Of a stretch of DNA of 8,916 bases, positions 1-6,338 are shown in pieces. The DNA lies in assembly GCA_964348115.1 (NCBI GenBank), contig CAYGBY010000164.1:1-8916 (forward strand). Direction: 5' to 3'. Under the pieces are notes generated by a model. The model was given only the letters and a program-made list of their open reading frames with translations, was not told the origin of the DNA and did no database searches. The stretch's first letter is position 1. The number at the start of each line of letters is the position of its first letter. A program made the position numbers and the translations under genes. This stretch comes from Azophilus sp964348115 (GTDB lineage: Bacteria > Pseudomonadota > Gammaproteobacteria > Pseudomonadales > Azotimanducaceae).

Positions 1-149
1 CCCTTTAGGCCCTCCCGAAGGGCGCCCCGCGGCGTGCGGACTGCGGAATCCCCACCCCGCTGCGGCTCGCCCCCCCACGGCCGCAACGCCGTCTCCACCC
101 ACAAACAGCGGGGCGCTGGGCGAACGCGACTTGTTCAGAGGTTCCCTAG
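1..149 (+). mobile_element. Partial transposon-like repeat (copy A), cut by the window edge
   Basis: This stretch is a reverse-complement copy of 6072-6219. Bases 1-34 match 6186-6219 exactly, and the last 35 bases match with one difference; the middle has diverged. Its inner end contains a CCC-GAA-GGG hairpin. Its outer end, read inward from base 149, is CTAG followed by GGGAACCTCTGAACAAGTC, which recurs at 6072 and 8837. No transposase frame is visible. The terminal CTAG (146-149) supplies the TAG stop of fimV, so the element abuts that gene exactly. A conserved end on a YTAR-type tetranucleotide suggests a non-autonomous element of an IS5-like family; that family assignment is inference. 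Confidence 0.6.
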
Positions 150-1492
150 CCCCTGGGTGGTTGGTTCTTTTGGTCGGGGATGTCGTTCAACAGGGTTCGG
201 GCCTCTTGCTGGGCGCTTTCCGGGCCTTGGGCCAGCACTTCCTCCAGGATTTCCCTGGCTACGTCCAGCTTGCCCAATCTGATGTTGGCCCGCGCCAGAT
301 TCAGCTTGACGTGCTGATCCTCCATGGCAGCGCTGACAGCGTCGTCTGGCGGCCTGTTGTCGCTGGTGGGCGTCGAATCTCCACCCTCGCTGGGCGCGGC
401 ATCGCTGGGGGCACGTGGAGCGTTAGGGCCGCCATGCGGCAGGTCCTTTGCCGCGCCAGCGCTGTCTGCATCGATGGCTGATGCAGAGACGGCGGGAGGG
501 CGCCTGCGCGGCAGGTCCCTTGCCGCGGCTGCGCCCCCGCCATCCGCAGCCCGGGCCGAACGCCTGCGGCGCATTCCCCAGACCGCCGCCCCAAGCAGCG
601 CCAAGGCAGCGACGGCGACCCCGACGGCAATGCGCCGCCACAGGATCGCTTCCGCCATCCAAGCCTTGCGGTCGCTCCTCTGTCTGGCGCGCAAAGCGGA
701 GAGGTCTGCCGCCAGACGGGCGATTGCCCCATCTTGGACCTCCAGGCGGCGCAACTGCCGCTGCACTTGGCGACTCAAGTCCGCAAGCGCATCCTCAGCT
801 AAAGGCATGGGCGCCGAGGCCTCTGCGGGAAGCGGCGCATCCTCATCTGGACGGAGCGCAACCGGGGCTGACGCAGGCGGTTGGGCTGCAGCCGCCGTCC
901 GCTCCGCCCCGCGGGGCCTAGCTGGGGCCGGCGCAGCAGCGGCGTCCGCCTCGCTGGCGCGGGCGACCATCTGATCTCCCTCCTCTATGAGGATGCTCAG
1001 TTCCCCTGCCGCGGCGCCAGACAGCCAAGCGGCGTTTTGCGCCTCCGCTCTACGAATAGCCTCTTGCGGAGAAATGGGAAAGGCCGCAGCGCTTGCAGCG
1101 CTGGGCAGGCGTAGCCTTGACCCTGCGAACAGGCCGTTGATGTTGCCGCCATTGAATGAGCCGGGATTCTCCGCAAGGATGGCGAACATATACTGCTGCA
1201 CCTTCTCGTAGCTTGGCGGCTTGGCGGCCAAGGCGATGCTCCACAGGGTTTGGCCGAAGCGAACCTGGATTTCCCCAACACCCAATGCATCGGTTTGCGG
1301 CTGCTCCATGTACGCCCCCGCAAAGGCATCGGGGGATGGTGCGCCACGTTCAGCCGCTGCGGAATTCGACTGCAAAGCGCCCGATCCCAGAGCCTGCGCC
1401 CCCATCCCCAACGAGAGAGCCATGCTTGCGACCGTGAACACCCGTCCAAGTACGAGATGGAGCGCAATCATCAAGGGTCTTTGGCGCGACAT
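146..1492 (-). CDS. fimV: Short FimV-like LysM/TPR inner-membrane protein
   Basis: 448 residues from the ATG at 1492; an alternative ATG at 1471 overlaps the asd stop as TGATG. Neither has a clear ribosome site. Order of parts: a hydrophobic signal or anchor (about 8-34, ending AQALG); a LysM-like segment (about 74-130, with GQTLWSIA, ENPGSFNGGNING and GSRLRLPS) expected to bind peptidoglycan; an Ala/Pro-rich linker; a probable coiled coil (236-272); one membrane helix (288-306) followed by RRRR; an acidic, low-complexity cytoplasmic region; and the FimV C-terminal TPR-like motif (395-437, KLNLARANIRLGKLDVAREI). FimV homologues organise the cell pole, type IV pili and type II secretion in Pseudomonas. 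This one is about half the usual ~900 residues and lacks most of the ~130-residue domain that normally precedes LysM. It follows asd, as in Pseudomonas. The TAG stop lies in the CTAG end of the neighbouring repeat, but the C-terminal motif looks complete. Confidence 0.85.
   Translation of the reverse strand: MSRQRPLMIALHLVLGRVFTVASMALSLGMGAQALGSGALQSNSAAAERGAPSPDAFAGAYMEQPQTDALGVGEIQVRFGQTLWSIALAAKPPSYEKVQQYMFAILAENPGSFNGGNINGLFAGSRLRLPSAASAAAFPISPQEAIRRAEAQNAAWLSGAAAGELSILIEEGDQMVARASEADAAAAPAPARPRGAERTAAAAQPPASAPVALRPDEDAPLPAEASAPMPLAEDALADLSRQVQRQLRRLEVQDGAIARLAADLSALRARQRSDRKAWMAEAILWRRIAVGVAVAALALLGAAVWGMRRRRSARAADGGGAAAARDLPRRRPPAVSASAIDADSAGAAKDLPHGGPNAPRAPSDAAPSEGGDSTPTSDNRPPDDAVSAAMEDQHVKLNLARANIRLGKLDVAREILEEVLAQGPESAQQEARTLLNDIPDQKNQPPRG
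436..527. repeat. 20-bp direct repeat inside fimV, offset 72 bp
   Basis: Bases 436-455 and 508-527 match at 19 of 20 positions, exactly 72 bp apart. Each copy is a small hairpin with GCGGCA/TGCCGC arms. In the protein it gives two DLP motifs 24 residues apart (KDLPHGG and RDLPRRR) in the low-complexity cytoplasmic linker. It may be a duplication remnant or only biased composition. Confidence 0.35.
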
Positions 1493-2526
1493 GCAGACTG
1501 AAGATGCGGGAGCAGGCGTTCCGCGATCTGCACGCTGTTCAAGGCCGCACCCTTGCGCACGTTGTCCGACACCACCCACAGGTTGAGGCCGTTGGGATGG
1601 GAGAGGTCCTTGCGGACGCGGCCCACGTACACCGCATCCTCACCGGCGGCCTGACCGGCAGCGGTGGGGTAGCCGCCCGGGGCGCGTTCATCGAGCAGCG
1701 TCACGCCGGGCGCGGCGGACAGCGCCTCCCGCGCCTCCTGCGGGCTGATGGGGGCATGGGTTTCGATGTGGACCGCTTCCGAGTGGCCATAAAAGACCGG
1801 AATGCGCACGCAGGTGGGGTTCACCTGCATGGCGTCATCCTCGAACAGCTTGCGCGTCTCCCAGATCATCTTCATTTCTTCGTAGGTGTAGCCGTTCTCC
1901 TGAAACACATCGATGTGCGGCACGGCGTTGAAGGCAATCTGCACCGGCATGACCTTGGGGTCATCCATGGGCCTGCCGTTCAGCAGGCTGGCCGTCTGCC
2001 CGGCAAGCTCCCGCAAACCGCCGGCGCCGGCGCCGGACACCGCCTGGTAGGTGGCCACGTTTATGCGCGCAATGCCCACCGCATCCTGGATGGGCTTGAG
2101 CGCCACCACCATCTGGATGGTGGAGCAGTTGGGGTTGGCGATGAGGTTGCGCCGCCTGTAATCGCGGATGCGCCCCGGGTTGACTTCCGGCACCACCAAG
2201 GGCACATCCGCTTCATAGCGGAACTTGGAGGTGTTGTCTATCACCACGCAGCCCGCCGCCGCCGCCTTGGGCGCAAACTGCGCGGATAGGGCGCCGCCGG
2301 CGGAGAACAGGCCGATCTGCGCTTGGGAGAAGTCGAATCTGTCCAAGCGCTGCACGGCCAAGGAGGCGCCGCGGAACTGCAGGCGCTTGCCCTCAGAGCG
2401 TTCGCTGGCCAACAGGTGCAGCTTGCCCACGGGGAAGTTGCGCTGCTCGAGAATCTCGATGAGCGCCTGGCCCACCGCCCCGGTTGCGCCGGCGATGGCG
2501 ACGTTGAACTTTCCGGCGTCGCTCAT
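1471..2526 (-). CDS. asd: Aspartate-semialdehyde dehydrogenase
   Basis: 351 residues. The enzyme reduces L-aspartyl-4-phosphate with NADPH to L-aspartate-4-semialdehyde, the branch point to lysine/diaminopimelate, threonine and methionine. Visible landmarks are the NADP-binding GATGAVG near residue 13, the catalytic Cys134 in NPNCSTIQ, TYQAVSGAGAGGL (159-171), and a probable catalytic His248 in RIPVFYGHSEAVH. The C-terminal DNVRKGAALN is also family-typical. Length fits the ~340-residue gammaproteobacterial form. The start at 2526 places MSDAGKFNVAIAGATGAVG at the expected distance, with GGGA about 10 nt upstream. This ATG overlaps the TGA of a 41-codon upstream frame as ATGA. The 3' end overlaps fimV by 22 nt, or by one base (TGATG) if the later fimV start is used. 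The leuB-asd-fimV order matches the Pseudomonas cluster. Confidence 0.97.
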   Translation of the reverse strand: MSDAGKFNVAIAGATGAVGQALIEILEQRNFPVGKLHLLASERSEGKRLQFRGASLAVQRLDRFDFSQAQIGLFSAGGALSAQFAPKAAAAGCVVIDNTSKFRYEADVPLVVPEVNPGRIRDYRRRNLIANPNCSTIQMVVALKPIQDAVGIARINVATYQAVSGAGAGGLRELAGQTASLLNGRPMDDPKVMPVQIAFNAVPHIDVFQENGYTYEEMKMIWETRKLFEDDAMQVNPTCVRIPVFYGHSEAVHIETHAPISPQEAREALSAAPGVTLLDERAPGGYPTAAGQAAGEDAVYVGRVRKDLSHPNGLNLWVVSDNVRKGAALNSVQIAERLLPHLQSACRAKDP

Positions 2527-2648
2527 GCCGAGATCATCCCAAAGCTCCGGGCGGCCGACAGTTCTGATTGCTCATGCGCTTGTTCCCGCCCGATCTGTCC
2601 CTTGCGGGAACTTCCCATCTGGAGACGCCGACAGTCCTGATTGCTCAT
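2523..2648 (-). other. Possible 41-aa upstream ORF coupled to asd
   Basis: An ATG at 2648 opens a frame of 41 codons (MSNQDCRRLQM...) whose TGA overlaps the asd ATG as ATGA, the usual arrangement for translational coupling. The frame spans most of both copies of the 37-bp direct repeat, so the second copy supplies an internal MSNQN start at 2575 in another frame, with only 13 codons. There is no good ribosome site before 2648 and no recognisable family. It could be a leader that feeds ribosomes to asd or a by-product of the duplication; the second is somewhat more likely. Confidence 0.25.
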
Positions 2649-2663
2649 GCGCTTGATCCCGCC
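2554..2663. repeat. Two 37-bp direct repeats, offset 73 bp, between leuB and asd
   Basis: Bases 2554-2590 and 2627-2663 match at 35 of 37 positions (differences T/C and T/A). They are separated by 36 bases containing a small TCCC-TTGC-GGGA hairpin. On the minus strand both copies carry an ATGAGCAATCAG start-like sequence. The duplication lies wholly in the 225-bp gap upstream of asd, so it may alter asd expression. Confidence 0.9.
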
Positions 2664-2751
2664 TTGCTCCCGGCCGGCCTGGGCGTCGCCGGACCGGCGG
2701 CTCAAACACTGGCCCCGCAGCGGACCCCGGCATACCCTAAACCGCACTTCG

Positions 2752-3873
2752 TCAAGCCCGCTGGGCAACGATGGCTTCAAGGGCCGCCAGCAGGGCGTCG
2801 CCCATGGCTTCAGTGCCCACCAATTGAATGTTCGGCCCCTCTTGGGCAATGTCCGCAGTGCGCAGTCCGCGCCCCAGCACGGTGTCCACGGCCTCCTCGA
2901 TGGCATCCGCCGCCACAGGCAGGTTGAGCGAGTAGCGGCATAGCATAGCCGCAGACAGCACCGTGGCCAAGGGGTTGGCCGCATCCTGCCCGGCGATGTC
3001 CGGGGCCGAACCATGTACAGGTTCATACAGACCAAAGCCATCGGCCGCCAAAGAGGCGGAGGGCAACATGCCTAGGGAGCCGGTCAGCATGGCGGCCACG
3101 TCGGAAAGGATGTCGCCGAACATATTGCCGGTGAGGATCACGTCGAACTGCTTGGGCGCCCGCACCAACTGCATCCCGGCATTGTCCACGTACATGTGGG
3201 AAAGCGCCACGTCCGGGTATTCCCCGGCGAGGCCAGACACCACCTGACGCCAGAGGTCCGTCGCCTCCAGCACGTTGGCCTTGTCCACGGAGCACAGCCG
3301 GCCCTGCCGCTTGCCCGCCAGATCGAAAGCGACCCGGGCGATGCGTTCTATCTCATGCTCCGCGTATCTGTAGGTGTTGACGCCCACCCGCTCGTTGTTC
3401 TCCAGGAAGATCCCCCGCGGCTCCCCAAAATAGATGCCGCCAGTGAGTTCCCGCAGGATGAGGATGTCCAAGCCTGAAACCAGCTCCGGCTTTAACGACG
3501 AAGCCGCCGCCAAGGGGGCGAACAGCAGGGCGGGACGCAGATTGGCGAACAACCCAAGGCCGGTGCGCAAGCCCAACAGGCCCTTCTCCGGACGCTGATC
3601 CATGGGCAGATTCTCCCACTGCGGCCCGCCCACGGCGCCGAGCAGCACGGCATCCGCGCCCCGGCACAGGGCCAAGGTCTCCGCCGGCAGGGGCTCGCCA
3701 GCCGCATCGATGGCGCAGCCGCCGGCCAAGCCTTCCGTGGTCTCCAAGCGAACCCCCTGCCAAGCCAAGGCCGCACGCAGCACGGCCACGGCTACCGGAA
3801 CCACTTCCGCACCGATGCCGTCCCCTGGCAGAACCGCCACCCGCACCGAAGCGGGCGCATCCGGGCCGCTCAT
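2752..3873 (-). CDS. leuB: 3-isopropylmalate dehydrogenase
   Basis: 373 residues. The enzyme oxidises (2R,3S)-3-isopropylmalate with NAD+; the product decarboxylates to 2-oxoisocaproate, the precursor of leucine. Visible landmarks: VAVLPGDGIGAEV (12-24), the substrate-loop LILRELTGGIYFGEPRG (138-154), KANVLEATDLWRQV (198-211), MYVDNAGMQLV (227-237), the metal-binding TGNMFGDILSDVAAML (248-263), GSLGMLPSASL and GLYEPVHGSAPDIAG (281-295). The ATG at 3873 is chosen because it puts the first strand near residue 11, with GGCGGA 8 nt upstream. An in-frame ATG at 3882 is possible. The start overlaps the TGA of a 25-codon frame beginning at the leuD stop. The region around this start is duplicated 74 bp upstream. 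It belongs to the leuCDB run. Confidence 0.97.
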   Translation of the reverse strand: MSGPDAPASVRVAVLPGDGIGAEVVPVAVAVLRAALAWQGVRLETTEGLAGGCAIDAAGEPLPAETLALCRGADAVLLGAVGGPQWENLPMDQRPEKGLLGLRTGLGLFANLRPALLFAPLAAASSLKPELVSGLDILILRELTGGIYFGEPRGIFLENNERVGVNTYRYAEHEIERIARVAFDLAGKRQGRLCSVDKANVLEATDLWRQVVSGLAGEYPDVALSHMYVDNAGMQLVRAPKQFDVILTGNMFGDILSDVAAMLTGSLGMLPSASLAADGFGLYEPVHGSAPDIAGQDAANPLATVLSAAMLCRYSLNLPVAADAIEEAVDTVLGRGLRTADIAQEGPNIQLVGTEAMGDALLAALEAIVAQRA

Positions 3874-3962
3874 CCGACACATCCGCCTTGGGAACGGGCT
3901 TGCCCACGCCCGGGTTCCGCCGACGCGGCGGCGTTCGGGCCGCTCATCCGATGCCCTCCGCC
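3846..3962. repeat. Duplicated leuB start region, offset 74 bp
   Basis: Bases 3846-3887 and 3920-3962 align over about 42 positions, with a 16-base exact core (CGGGCCGCTCATCCGA) and one indel. On the minus strand both copies read GGCGGA, then a spacer, then TCGGATGAGCGGCCCG. The upstream copy straddles the leuD stop; the downstream copy is the true leuB start. The predicted openings are alike: MSGPNAAAS and MSGPDAPAS. Confidence 0.75.
3870..3947 (-). other. Possible 25-aa ORF linking leuD to leuB
   Basis: An ATG at 3947 overlaps the leuD TGA as ATGA. It runs 25 codons (MSGPNAAASAEPGRGQ...) to a TGA that overlaps the leuB ATG, again as ATGA. Its first nine residues resemble the LeuB N-terminus because the leuB start region is duplicated. 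The likely reading is a decayed duplicate start that still carries ribosomes from leuD to leuB. A functional peptide is unlikely. Confidence 0.3.
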
Positions 3963-4591
3963 AACCAGGGGAAGCGGGCGAAATGCTGCGCTTCAAAGTG
4001 GCGAATGCGCTGGCCTTCCGCCAAGGTCAGCCCGATCTCATCGAGCCCTTCAAGGAGTTTGCGCCGATGGATGGCCGAAGTCGCAAAGGCGATCTCCTCG
4101 CCATCCGGCAGGACGACCCGCTGCCGCGCCAGATCCACCGTTAGTTGAAAGCCCTCCTGCTGCTCCGCGCGGCGGAACAGATCGTCCACCACCGCCTTGT
4201 CCAGCACCACGGGCAGCAGGCCGTTCTTGAAGCAGTTGCCGTAAAAGATGTCCGCGAAACTCGGCGCGATGACGGCGACAAAGCCGTACTCCATCAGCGC
4301 CCAGACGGCGTGTTCGCGGCTGGAGCCGCAGCCGAAATTGTCCCGCGCCAGCAGCACGGAAGCCCCTTGGTAGCGCGGCTGGTTGAGCACGAAGCGGTGG
4401 TTCAACTGCCGCTCGTTGGGGGTGACGCCGATATCCCCTTCGTCGAGGAAGCGCCAAGCGTCGAACAGGTTGTCGCCAAAGCCGGTGCGCTTGATGGACT
4501 TCAGGAACTGCTTGGGGATGATCTGATCGGTGTCCACATTGGCCCTGTCCATGGGCGCCACTAGGCCAGTCTCCACGCGAAAGGCCCTCAC
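3944..4591 (-). CDS. leuD: 3-isopropylmalate dehydratase small subunit
   Basis: 215 residues, the usual LeuD size. With LeuC it isomerises 2-isopropylmalate to 3-isopropylmalate through an aconitase-type mechanism; LeuD is the swivelling domain. Visible: TGLVAPMDRANVDTDQIIPK (8-27), QFLKSIKRTGFGDNLFD, DNFGCGSSREHAVWAL (84-99) and FYGNCFKNGLLPVVL (116-130). The start is a GTG overlapping the leuC TGA as GTGA, supported by AAGGA seven bases upstream and by alignment of TGLVAP with other LeuD proteins. A longer frame reaching to 4786 is only the overlap with leuC in another frame. The 3' end overlaps a 25-codon frame leading to leuB. Confidence 0.96.
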   Translation of the reverse strand: MRAFRVETGLVAPMDRANVDTDQIIPKQFLKSIKRTGFGDNLFDAWRFLDEGDIGVTPNERQLNHRFVLNQPRYQGASVLLARDNFGCGSSREHAVWALMEYGFVAVIAPSFADIFYGNCFKNGLLPVVLDKAVVDDLFRRAEQQEGFQLTVDLARQRVVLPDGEEIAFATSAIHRRKLLEGLDEIGLTLAEGQRIRHFEAQHFARFPWLAEGIG

Positions 4592-5997
4592 GGCAGCGTC
4601 CTTGGGTCGGTGAAGCGGCCGGTGACGGCGGCCGCCGCGGCCATGGCCGGACTGACTAAGTGGGTACGCCCGCCATAGCCTTGACGGCCTTCGAAATTGC
4701 GGTTGGAGGTGGCGGCGCAACGCTCCCCAGGCAGCAGCCTGTCTGGGTTCATGGCCAGGCACATGGAGCAGCCCGGCGCCCGCCATTCGAACCCGGCCTG
4801 CAAAAACAGGTCAGCCAGCCCTTCCGCCTCCGCCGCCCGCTTCACCAGGCCCGAGCCCGGCACCACCAGCGCCTGCTTGATGTTGGGCGCCACGCGCCGC
4901 CCGCGCACCACCTCAGCGGCGATGCGCAGATCTTCAAGCCGCGCATTGGTGCAGGAGCCGATGAACACCCGATCCAGCCGGATATCCGCGATGGGCTGCT
5001 CCGCCGCCAAGCCCATGTAGTCCAAAGCCCGCTGCAGGCTATCCGCCTGCTGGGCGTCCCCGGCCAGGGCCGGATTGGGGGTGCAGCCATCGATGTCGGC
5101 CACCATTTGCGGGGAGGTGCCCCAAGTCACCTGGGGCGCCAAGGCTGCTGCGTCAAGGGTGACCTGACGGTCAAAGCTGGCGTCCGCGTCGCTTTTCAGG
5201 GTGCGCCAGTAGGCTTGGGCGGCATCCCAAAGGCCGTTCTTGGGCGCGAACGGGCGTCCATGCACATATTCCAGCGTGGTTTCGTCCACCGCCACCATGC
5301 CGGCCCTGGCGCCAGCTTCGATGGAGAGATTGCACAGCGTCATGCGTCCCTCCATGCTTAGGCTGCGCACCGCTTCGCCTTGGTACTCGATGGTGTAGCC
5401 GGCGGCCCCGGCGCCGCCGATGCGGCCGATGAGCGCCAGCGCCATGTCCTTGGCGTACACCCCCGTCGGCGGCTTGCCCACAAAGCGCACGGCCATGTTC
5501 TTCGCCTTGGCCTGCGCCAGGCACTGGGTCGCCATGACGTGCTCCACTTCGGAGGTGCCAATGCCCTGGGCCAAGGCCGCGAAGGCCCCATGGGTGGAGG
5601 TGTGCGAATCGCCGCACACAATGGTCATGCCCGGCAGGGTGGCGCCCTGCTCCGGACCGATGATGTGGACGATGCCCTGGCGCACATCGCCGATGTCGAA
5701 CTGGGTGACGCGGTGCCGGCGGCAGTTCTCATCCAAGGCGACCACCTGCGCCTTGGCGATGGGATCCGCAATGCCGGCGATGCCGGCGGCGCGGTTGTCC
5801 GTGGGCACGTTGTGGTCCGGCGTGGCCAAGTTGGCTTGACGCCGCCACAGGGGGCGACCGGCCAAGTCCAGGCCGGCAAATGCTTGGGGCGAGGTGACCT
5901 CATGCAGCAGATGTCGATCGATGTAGAGCAACCCCTGCCCATCGGACCGCTCACCCACATAGTGGTCCGCCCAAATTTTGTCGTACAGCGTCGGCAT
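4588..5997 (-). CDS. leuC: 3-isopropylmalate dehydratase large subunit
   Basis: 469 residues, close to the 466 of E. coli. It is the catalytic [4Fe-4S] subunit of isopropylmalate isomerase and needs LeuD. Visible: TLYDKIWADHYV at the N-terminus, ATPDHNVPT (58-66), IVCGDSHTSTHGAFA (126-140), GTSEVEHVMATQCL (147-160), GSCTNAR (347-353) with Cys349, and APGCSMCLAMNPD (407-419) with Cys410 and Cys413; these three Cys match the cluster ligands of the family. SNRNFEGRQGYGGRTHLVSP (431-450) is the usual C-terminal signature. It heads the leuCDB-asd-fimV run. Upstream is a possible promoter placing transcription start almost on the ATG, and there is no convincing ribosome site (only GAAG touching the ATG). 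No leu leader peptide or attenuator is seen. Confidence 0.97.
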   Translation of the reverse strand: MPTLYDKIWADHYVGERSDGQGLLYIDRHLLHEVTSPQAFAGLDLAGRPLWRRQANLATPDHNVPTDNRAAGIAGIADPIAKAQVVALDENCRRHRVTQFDIGDVRQGIVHIIGPEQGATLPGMTIVCGDSHTSTHGAFAALAQGIGTSEVEHVMATQCLAQAKAKNMAVRFVGKPPTGVYAKDMALALIGRIGGAGAAGYTIEYQGEAVRSLSMEGRMTLCNLSIEAGARAGMVAVDETTLEYVHGRPFAPKNGLWDAAQAYWRTLKSDADASFDRQVTLDAAALAPQVTWGTSPQMVADIDGCTPNPALAGDAQQADSLQRALDYMGLAAEQPIADIRLDRVFIGSCTNARLEDLRIAAEVVRGRRVAPNIKQALVVPGSGLVKRAAEAEGLADLFLQAGFEWRAPGCSMCLAMNPDRLLPGERCAATSNRNFEGRQGYGGRTHLVSPAMAAAAAVTGRFTDPRTLP

Positions 5998-6002
5998 CTT
6001 CG

Positions 6003-6031
6003 CGTATATCCAGCGCCAATCAGGGTGTGAA
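6003..6031 (-). promoter_or_regulatory. Possible sigma70-like promoter for leuC
   Basis: On the minus strand TTCACA (6031-6026; 5 of 6 matches to TTGACA) is followed after 17 bases by TATACG (6008-6003; 4 of 6 matches to TATAAT). The -10 ends five bases before the leuC ATG, so the transcript would have almost no leader. The surrounding 6003-6060 is clearly more AT-rich than the rest of the window. The last base of the -10, normally T, does not fit. Confidence 0.3.
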
Positions 6032-6071
6032 GTCTAAATCAGACGAACGATAAATTCAGGTCCCGATGCGC

Positions 6072-6338
6072 TTAGGGAACCTCTCAACAAGTCGCGTTCG
6101 CCCAGCGCGACGCTCTCAGCAGCCGGAGATGGCGTTGCGGCCATGGGAGGGCGACTCGCTGCGCGGCGGGGATTGCGCAGTCCGCCGCCGCGGGGCGCCC
6201 TTCGGGAGGGCCTAAAGGGCGCGCTGGCTGTGTTGCGGCGCATTGTGTGGAGGGCAAGCCACACGGCTTCGCCACGCCTTGCCGGGAGCTAAATGGCCTA
6301 GCGACTGAAACCCACTTACTTGCGGGACAGCACACTAG
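6072..6338 (-). mobile_element. 267-bp MITE-like repeat (copy B) between leuC and aroC
   Basis: The low end is TTAG plus GGGAACCTCTCAACAAGTC, matching the ends of copies A (1-149) and C (8837-8916). The high end is the CTAG that contains the aroC stop codon; read inward on the minus strand it begins TGTGCTGTCCCGCAAGTAAG. The two ends resemble each other only partly (CT-TC--CAAGT), so a terminal inverted repeat is possible but weak. Inside are the block shared with copy A (6075-6219) and a 31-bp imperfect hairpin (6253-6283). No transposase frame exists. Minus-strand frames here are short and unlike known proteins. This and the leuC promoter region fill the whole leuC-aroC gap. Confidence 0.55.
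6253..6283. repeat. REP-like imperfect hairpin
   Basis: GGCAAG (6253-6258) pairs with CTTGCC (6278-6283), and an inner GGC-TTC-GCC hairpin sits at 6265-6273. A 26-base version (6258-6283) reappears at 8891-8916 in the opposite orientation with two differences. There is no T-run next to it, so it is not a typical intrinsic terminator, although it lies downstream of aroC. Confidence 0.5.

Noticed and set aside
1504..2289. Long plus-strand ORFs opposite asd, leuC, aroC and DUF4892 (for example 1504-2289, 4660-5361, 6455-7420, 7814-8755)
   Set aside because: They are antisense shadows of well-supported genes in high-GC DNA, with His/Gly/Arg-rich translations typical of opposite-strand frames.
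2554..2663. Two-repeat CRISPR (37-bp repeats, 36-bp spacer), with similar geometry at 7681-7788
   Set aside because: Only two repeats at each place, different repeat sequences at each locus, mismatches between copies, no cas genes and no leader. In the aroC array the interval itself repeats in the other units.
4591..4786. Longer LeuD starting at 4786
   Set aside because: The extra residues are leuC read in another frame. The GTG at 4591 has an AAGGA site and matches the LeuD N-terminus.
6253..6283. Intrinsic terminator for aroC
   Set aside because: The hairpin is imperfect, about 50 bases past the stop, has no T-run on the minus strand, and recurs as a mobile repeat at 8891-8916.
6034..6335. 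Small minus-strand proteins of 76-83 aa in the leuC-aroC gap
   Set aside because: They are encoded by the transposon-like repeat, lack recognisable motifs and have no ribosome site.
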